DNA of 9,398 bases, from contig NZ_CALEDC010000166.1 in the NCBI RefSeq assembly GCF_937949835.1, forward strand, positions 1-9,398, given 5' to 3'. This DNA comes from an uncultured Campylobacter sp. Lineage in GTDB: Bacteria > Campylobacterota > Campylobacteria > Campylobacterales > Campylobacteraceae. The notes beneath the pieces are model-generated. The model saw only the letters and a list, made by a program, of their open reading frames with translations, did not search any database and had not been told where the DNA came from. Positions 5,599-9,398 of the stretch are shown here, one piece after another (position 1 is the first letter of the stretch; the number at the start of each line of letters is the position of its first letter). Both the position numbers and the translations under genes were made by a program.

Positions 5599-6839
5599 GT
5601 GCAGATAAGCTAAAGCGTCCGAGTAAGAATTTCACGGACAAAAACCGGGCGGAGCGGGAGCGCGAAAATTTTATGAGCGAAAATTTCAAGGGCACAAATT
5701 CCATAGGCGAGAATTCTACGAGTAAAAATTTTATTTCAGAAAATTCTACGAACGAGAATTCTGCTACCGAGAATTCCATTAGCGCAAATTCTGCGAATGA
5801 AAATTATACGAATGAAAATTTCGCGACCGAGAATTTCGCGAGTGAGAATTCCGCTGCCGCGCGATCTGTACCCAATAGCGAGCTGATCTCTGTGCGGGAT
5901 CTAGTGCTGCGCTACGGACGGAGCGAAATTTTAAATATCCCTAGCCTCGATCTAAATACGAGCGGCATCACGGCGCTTTTGGGCTCCAACGGCAGCGGCA
6001 AATCCACGCTGCTGCGGATTTTGGCTTTTTTGCAGCGTCCGAGTAGCGGTAGCGTGGAGCTTTGGGGGCAGCAGGCGCCCTCTTTGCAGACGTTGCGGCA
6101 GATCTGTCTGCTGCTGCCCGAGCCCGTGCTTTTAAAACGCAGCGTGGAGCAAAATTTTAAATTTGCGCTCAAAAGTCGCGGCGCGCTTGCGGAATTTGAC
6201 GAGCGAGTGGATGAAGCGCTCAGCCTAACGGGGCTTGATAGAAGTTTTTTATCAAAGAAGCATTTCGAGCTTAGCTCGGGGCAGACGCAGCGCATCGCTT
6301 TTGCGCTCGCTCTAGCGCAGCGCGCGAAGCTCTATCTGCTCGACGAGCCGACCAACAGCCTCGATCTTGCCGCCTCCAAGCTCTTTGCGCGCGCGATTTT
6401 ATTTATGCGAAGCCGCTACGGCTGCGGTTTTATCATCGCCAGCCACGATGAGAAATGGCTCAGCGCGATCGCGCAAAGAAGCGTATTTCTGCATCGCGGC
6501 AAGATATGCGAGTTTGAATACAAAAACATCTTTGACGTGCAAAACGGAGTTTTAAAATTTTCGGATGAAATTTCGCTGCGCCTTGAAGAGGGGCTCGCAC
6601 GCGCCCGCAAAATCGCGATAAATCCGAGTAAAATTTTATTATCCCAAAGCCCGTTTGAGCGCTGCTTCGCGGGGATTTTGCACTCGGTTTCGCTTCAGTA
6701 CGGCTCCTCGCTACTCATCAAGATCAAGGTGGGCGACGTGCTGCTAAAATGCGTCACAGCTCAGGATGAGCGGCGCTGGAGCGCGGGTGAGAGGATCTAT
6801 TTCGGATTTGAAAACGGCGCGTTTTTAGGGCTGGAGTAA
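5595..6839 (+). CDS. tupC: Tungstate ABC transporter ATPase TupC with a repetitive N-terminal extension
   Basis: TupC hydrolyses ATP to drive tungstate import through TupB. The ABC domain spans about residues 95-320: Walker A GSNGSGKST (130-138), signature LSSGQ (226-230), Walker B LYLLDEP (246-252) and switch His284 in IIASH. A C-terminal 80 residues, with FAGILHSVSLQYGSSLLIKIKVGD, resemble a TOBE/MOP oxyanion-sensing domain as in molybdate ATPases. The first 94 residues are unusual: a charged start, then thirteen 5-residue repeats of the type E-N-(S/F)-x-x (24-88). The ATG overlaps the tupB stop and follows AAAAGG about nine bases upstream. ATG 5673 lies inside the repeats without a ribosome binding site, and the first start beyond them (GTG 5892) would cut the first ABC strand, so I keep the long form. 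Confidence 0.85.
   Translation: MSADKLKRPSKNFTDKNRAERERENFMSENFKGTNSIGENSTSKNFISENSTNENSATENSISANSANENYTNENFATENFASENSAAARSVPNSELISVRDLVLRYGRSEILNIPSLDLNTSGITALLGSNGSGKSTLLRILAFLQRPSSGSVELWGQQAPSLQTLRQICLLLPEPVLLKRSVEQNFKFALKSRGALAEFDERVDEALSLTGLDRSFLSKKHFELSSGQTQRIAFALALAQRAKLYLLDEPTNSLDLAASKLFARAILFMRSRYGCGFIIASHDEKWLSAIAQRSVFLHRGKICEFEYKNIFDVQNGVLKFSDEISLRLEEGLARARKIAINPSKILLSQSPFERCFAGILHSVSLQYGSSLLIKIKVGDVLLKCVTAQDERRWSAGERIYFGFENGAFLGLE
5664..5858 (+). repeat. 15-bp tandem repeat (13 units) encoding ENSxx pentapeptides in TupC
   Basis: Thirteen 15-bp units encode Glu/Lys-Asn-(Ser/Phe/Tyr)-x-x. The Asn codon is AAT in all thirteen and the next codon always starts with T, so every unit has an AATT core. 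Other positions vary (GAA/GAG; third codon TCT/TCC/TTC/TTT/TAT). The unit keeps the frame, and the reverse strand is largely open too, giving a spurious Glu-Phe-Ser-rich reverse frame. It differs from the A(D/N)Lxx pentapeptide-repeat fold. Confidence 0.9.
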
Positions 6840-7275
6840 TTCTGCGCGAAGTGCGGATAAGCTTAATTTTGCTTTTAGAATTTTATTCGGGCGGCACTAA
6901 TATTATTTCTGCCTCAAATTTTTACTGCGAACCATCTAACGCGGCATACCCGGCGAAACAGAGCGCAAAAATTTGCGTCTTGAAATTTTGAAATTTATAG
7001 ACGCAAATTCTACCGAGCGGCGCAGCGCGGAATTTTAAAACTCTAGACGCGGAATTTAAAATTCTAAATTTTAACTCTGTGGAATTTACTTGTAAATTTA
7101 CGGGCAGAATTATACCTTACTCCGCGAAACGTGCCGTTGATTTAGCCTACAGTACAAAGGCGAAATGATAGCAAGAATTCCGCGGCGCAAAACCAGCGTA
7201 AAATTCCAAGCAGACGGCGTGGAATTCCGATAAAATTTAAAAACAGCGCGGAATTTTATAAAATTTCGCGAGCTC
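6840..7275. other. Repeat-rich non-coding region between convergent tupC and aminotransferase genes
   Basis: No gene is supported here. The stretch is studded with GGAATT-type motifs. AGCGCGGAATTTTA occurs exactly twice (7024-7037 and 7245-7258); related copies are GCGGAATTTAAAA near 7049, GTGGAATTTAC near 7080 and GTGGAATTCCG near 7220. An 11-bp inverted repeat lies at 6970-7009. No strong terminator for tupC was found close to its stop. Confidence 0.6.
6970..7009. repeat. Perfect 11-bp inverted repeat with an 18-bp spacer
   Basis: AATTTGCGTCT (6970-6980) is the exact reverse complement of AGACGCAAATT (6999-7009). Read on the minus strand the stem is followed by TTTTT-like bases, so it might terminate minus-strand transcription; on the plus strand no T-tract follows. 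It lies about 130 bases beyond tupC. Confidence 0.6.
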
Positions 7276-7309
7276 AAAAAAGTGGCAGAGCTTTAAGCTC
7301 ACGCCGCTT
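7276..7309 (-). terminator. Rho-independent terminator of the aminotransferase gene
   Basis: On the minus strand, directly at the TAA stop, AAGCGGC pairs with GCCACTT (one C-A mismatch), enclosing an inner GAGC/GCTC stem with a 5-nt loop, followed by six T residues (7276-7281). Overlap of the stem with the stop codon is typical of compact genomes. On the plus strand the mismatch becomes a G-U pair, so it may also act weakly for tupC. Confidence 0.8.
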
Positions 7310-8633
7310 AAATTTTCCCGCCGAACATCTCATACATCGCCTTTTCCTCGCCCCAAAGCTCGCGGTGCTTTTTGATGCAGGATTTTATCGCGCCCACTAG
7401 ATAATGCACGTCTTGCTCGGTGTGCGTGTAGTGCAGGCTCACGCGCACGAAGCCGGGCTTGCTTTCCGGCATGCGCCCCTCCTTGATACCCAGCAGATCG
7501 TGAGCGTACGGCCCCGCGCACATCACGCCCGCGCGCGTCTGGATACCATAGTCGTTGCTAAGGCTCGCGGCGAAATCATAAGCCGATACGCCGCGCACGT
7601 TAAACGAAATTATCGGTAGCCGCGGCGCGCCCTTTGGAGCGTAGTTTATGATCTCGTCAATGCCCGCTAGCTCGCTCTCAAAAAGCCGCGCGAGCTCGTC
7701 CTCGGCGCTTTTTATTTGCTCGAAGCCCACCTCGTTTCGCAGCGCATAAGCCAAATTTGCCCGCATAAGCCCGATGATAGGCGGCGTACCGCCCTCCTCT
7801 AGCTGCTCGGGGTTTTTCAAAAACACGTGCCCTTCGCGGCTGGCGTAGGCGACCGTCCCGCCCGCAGCAAATGTCGGCACATCACCGCTAAGCAGCTCTT
7901 TTTTGATCGCCAAAAGCCCGCAGCTAGCAGGTCCGCCGAGTAACTTATGCGGCGAGAGGAAAATCGCGTCAAAGTAGTCGCAATCTAAATTTGCGTGCGA
8001 GCTCAGCGCCGCGCAGTCAAAGGCGACGATGCCGTCCGCGGCCCTGATTAGCTCGCTAATCTTTTTATAGTCGCTTACGACGCCCGTGACGTTTGAGGCG
8101 GCGCTAAACGAGCCGATGATGCGGCGTGTTGCGTTAAGCTTTAGGATGCGCTCAAGCGCTAGCAGATCGATCTCGCCCGATTCGCTAAGCGGCACGCGCA
8201 GGTAGTCGCAAAGCCCCTCGCGAAAGCTAAGCTCGTTTGAGTGGTGCTCGTATGGCGAAACGAGCACGAGCGGAAGCTGCGCGGCTCGTAAATTTGCCTC
8301 GCCAATCGCGCTTCTAGTCGCAGGCGGCAGGTAGATGCCGAGCAGCTCCTGAAATTTCTTGATCGCGGCCGTCGCGCCCTGTCCGCAGGCGATGAGACAA
8401 AACCGCTCGTCAAGCCCTAGCAGCTTTTTTAGGCTCTCTCGCGCGCCCTCGTAGCGCCGCTGCGTGATGATGGCGCTGGAGCTACTGTCGGAGTGAGTGT
8501 TGGCGTAGGTTTTGAGGACGTCCGCTATCTCGCGCTCTACGGGCTCATAAGCAAGCCCCGAAGCAGTGTAGTCAAAATAATGCACTCCCGGTTTTAGGAT
8601 GATATTTTTTCGAATTTCGTCTAAGCTTAGCAT
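7308..8633 (-). CDS. Class V aminotransferase, cysteine-desulfurase-like PLP enzyme
   Basis: The 441-residue protein is a PLP-dependent fold-type I enzyme of the class V aminotransferase/NifS-SufS-CsdA superfamily. Landmarks: HYFDYTASG (18-26) at the N-terminus, SPYEHHSN (126-133) for cofactor contact, AFDCAAL with Asp206 facing the pyridine nitrogen, SPHKLLGG with Lys230 as the Schiff-base lysine, EEGGTPP (279-285), and TRAGVMCAGP with Cys372, in the place of the sulfur-accepting cysteine of desulfurases. The residue usually Gln after the Asp (DGAQ) is Ala here (DCAA), so it may not be a housekeeping desulfurase. The substrate cannot be told. Campylobacter genomes carry a similar enzyme annotated only as a putative aminotransferase. 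ATG 8633 has AAAGG eight bases upstream; the gene appears monocistronic with its own promoter and terminator. Confidence 0.88.
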   Translation of the reverse strand: MLSLDEIRKNIILKPGVHYFDYTASGLAYEPVEREIADVLKTYANTHSDSSSSAIITQRRYEGARESLKKLLGLDERFCLIACGQGATAAIKKFQELLGIYLPPATRSAIGEANLRAAQLPLVLVSPYEHHSNELSFREGLCDYLRVPLSESGEIDLLALERILKLNATRRIIGSFSAASNVTGVVSDYKKISELIRAADGIVAFDCAALSSHANLDCDYFDAIFLSPHKLLGGPASCGLLAIKKELLSGDVPTFAAGGTVAYASREGHVFLKNPEQLEEGGTPPIIGLMRANLAYALRNEVGFEQIKSAEDELARLFESELAGIDEIINYAPKGAPRLPIISFNVRGVSAYDFAASLSNDYGIQTRAGVMCAGPYAHDLLGIKEGRMPESKPGFVRVSLHYTHTEQDVHYLVGAIKSCIKKHRELWGEEKAMYEMFGGKI

Positions 8634-8660
8634 TCGCGGCCTTTAAAATTTAAGTGATTA

Positions 8661-8666
8661 ATTATA
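8661..8666 (-). promoter_or_regulatory. -10 box of the aminotransferase gene
   Basis: The minus strand reads CACTATAATTAATC, a perfect TATAAT 27 bases before the ATG at 8633. No consensus -35 is seen; the upstream bases are A/T-rich, as is usual for Campylobacter vegetative promoters. This would start transcription near 8653. Confidence 0.55.
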
Positions 8667-8742
8667 GTGAAATTTGGATTAATTTAAAGCTTTACGGCCT
8701 CGGATGGGAGGAATTTTGGCAAGAATTTTAGAATTACTTTGT

Positions 8743-8787
8743 CTATAATTCTCGGGGTTTTATACTATTCAATCTTAACTTTGCCAT
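8743..8787 (-). CDS. 14-codon mini-ORF, possibly a truncated second gene of the right-hand operon
   Basis: On the minus strand AAGGAG (8797-8802) lies nine bases before ATG 8787, and the frame reads MAKLRLNSIKPREL before TAG 8743-8745. It begins 33 bases after the stop of the unknown AT-rich gene, as a next operon member would. A good ribosome binding site before so short a frame suggests either the remnant of a gene cut off at the junction with the housekeeping DNA, or a genuine tiny peptide. In the -1 frame at the AAAACCCC run, a further 24 codons stay open to TAA, so a frameshift is an alternative. No homology is recognised. Confidence 0.35.
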   Translation of the reverse strand: MAKLRLNSIKPREL

Positions 8788-8819
8788 TGTATTTCTCTCC
8801 TTATTTGAAATTATTATTG

Positions 8820-9398
8820 CTATTTGTTTGTATCAAGCTGCGTATTTTCATCTAAGTTTACTACCGTTTCGGTATCGCCATTTTCAAAGTAACTCTTCAA
8901 ATATGCCAATACCATCTCGAATTCTTTTTCACCGCTTCGCCAAGCTATAAATTTTTTGGTATCTTTAAATGTAGAATTTGCATCAGGGCAATGCTTATCA
9001 TAAAATTCTTTTTTCATAGGCCTTAGTCTTTCAAATCTCTCTTTCGAAATAGGGACGGTATATCGTTCAGATATCTGATTGATTCTTTCTACTCCTCTGC
9101 AATATGATTCATATGTATTACGCAGAAAAAATTCTCTATCGCTATAGCATTTATCATATTCTATTTTAAGCAGTTCCCTGGGAGGCTGCCCTTTGACATT
9201 ATACTTTAAAAGTAAATCTAGCATTTTTTCATAATGCGGCACATAATCAAATAATCTATAATATGTATAATAGTATCTAAACTCCTCTATATAAAATTTC
9301 TGATAGCGTTCTTCTTCCGTATTCTTCTTTGTCGCTAATATGCTTTCCTCAGGGACTATATCCGTAAACTCATCGCTTGTTATTACATTCTCATTATT
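8820..9398 (-). CDS. Unrecognised AT-rich gene, 5' end beyond the window
   Basis: The minus-strand frame is open from the right edge to TAG 8820-8822, giving at least 192 residues with the N-terminus missing. A GTG at 9242 is merely an internal valine: the frame continues upstream without a stop through every codon to 9398. I do not recognise the family. The protein is soluble-looking (no membrane segment or signal in view), charged and notably tyrosine-rich (EEFRYYYTYYRLFDYVPHYE), with three cysteines (CYSD, ESYCRGVER, KHCPDAN) and a Glu/Asp/Asn-rich C-terminus. A hand count of 9001-9060 gives 20 G+C of 60, against 38 of 60 at 8161-8220 in the aminotransferase gene. That contrast suggests acquired DNA. 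A mini-ORF follows it. Confidence 0.7.
   Translation of the reverse strand, partial: NNENVITSDEFTDIVPEESILATKKNTEEERYQKFYIEEFRYYYTYYRLFDYVPHYEKMLDLLLKYNVKGQPPRELLKIEYDKCYSDREFFLRNTYESYCRGVERINQISERYTVPISKERFERLRPMKKEFYDKHCPDANSTFKDTKKFIAWRSGEKEFEMVLAYLKSYFENGDTETVVNLDENTQLDTNK

Noticed and set aside
5468..5779. Minus-strand frame with Glu-Phe-Ser repeats
   Set aside because: It is the reverse reading of the 15-bp repeats in tupC; the unit has no stop in several frames, so the openness is an artefact.
6840..7307. tRNA or other structured RNA in the spacer after tupC
   Set aside because: No cloverleaf or TTCGANTC-type motif was found; only the inverted and direct repeats described were seen.

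Overview
The window looks like chromosomal DNA of an epsilonproteobacterium, most likely a Campylobacter of the moderately GC-rich kind (C. gracilis is a guess, not a demonstration). Three things point there: a short HrcA of about 262 residues in an hrcA-grpE-dnaK heat-shock operon without dnaJ, a DnaK ending in [10 protein letters not shown], and a tungstate transporter split into a divergent tupA and tupBC. Short AT-rich spacers separate genes of higher GC.

Layout. Positions 1-72 hold the repeat-built tail of an upstream gene, followed by a terminator. Positions 133-3479 are the heat-shock operon: a strong sigma-70-type promoter, an overlapping half-degenerate CIRCE operator, hrcA (GTG start), grpE (ATGA overlap) and dnaK. 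The dnaK frame is broken: about five bases are missing in the codons of the linker between the nucleotide-binding and substrate-binding domains. Positions 3480-4003 hold no convincing gene, only two hairpins, one of which terminates tupA. Positions 4004-6839 are the tungstate ABC transporter: tupA on the minus strand (periplasmic binding protein), and tupB (permease) and tupC (ATPase) on the plus strand, with a 77-83 bp divergent promoter region between them. TupC has an unusual N-terminal extension of thirteen tandem 5-residue repeats. Positions 6840-7307 are non-coding and contain many copies of a GGAATT-type motif. Positions 7308-8633 encode a class V aminotransferase/cysteine-desulfurase-like enzyme on the minus strand with its own promoter and terminator. 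From about 8740 to the right end the DNA becomes clearly AT-rich and holds an unrecognised minus-strand gene cut by the window edge, followed by a 14-codon mini-ORF with a good ribosome binding site.

How the parts work together. HrcA represses its own operon through CIRCE; GrpE is the nucleotide exchange factor for DnaK. TupA captures tungstate and delivers it to TupB, powered by TupC; in campylobacters tungstate supplies molybdo/tungsto-enzymes such as formate dehydrogenase. No functional link to the aminotransferase or the right-hand gene is visible.

I see no complete novel defence or mobile system. The points most worth a second look are the lesion in dnaK, the AATT-centred repeats at three places (one forming the TupC N-terminus), and the AT-rich unknown gene at the right edge.
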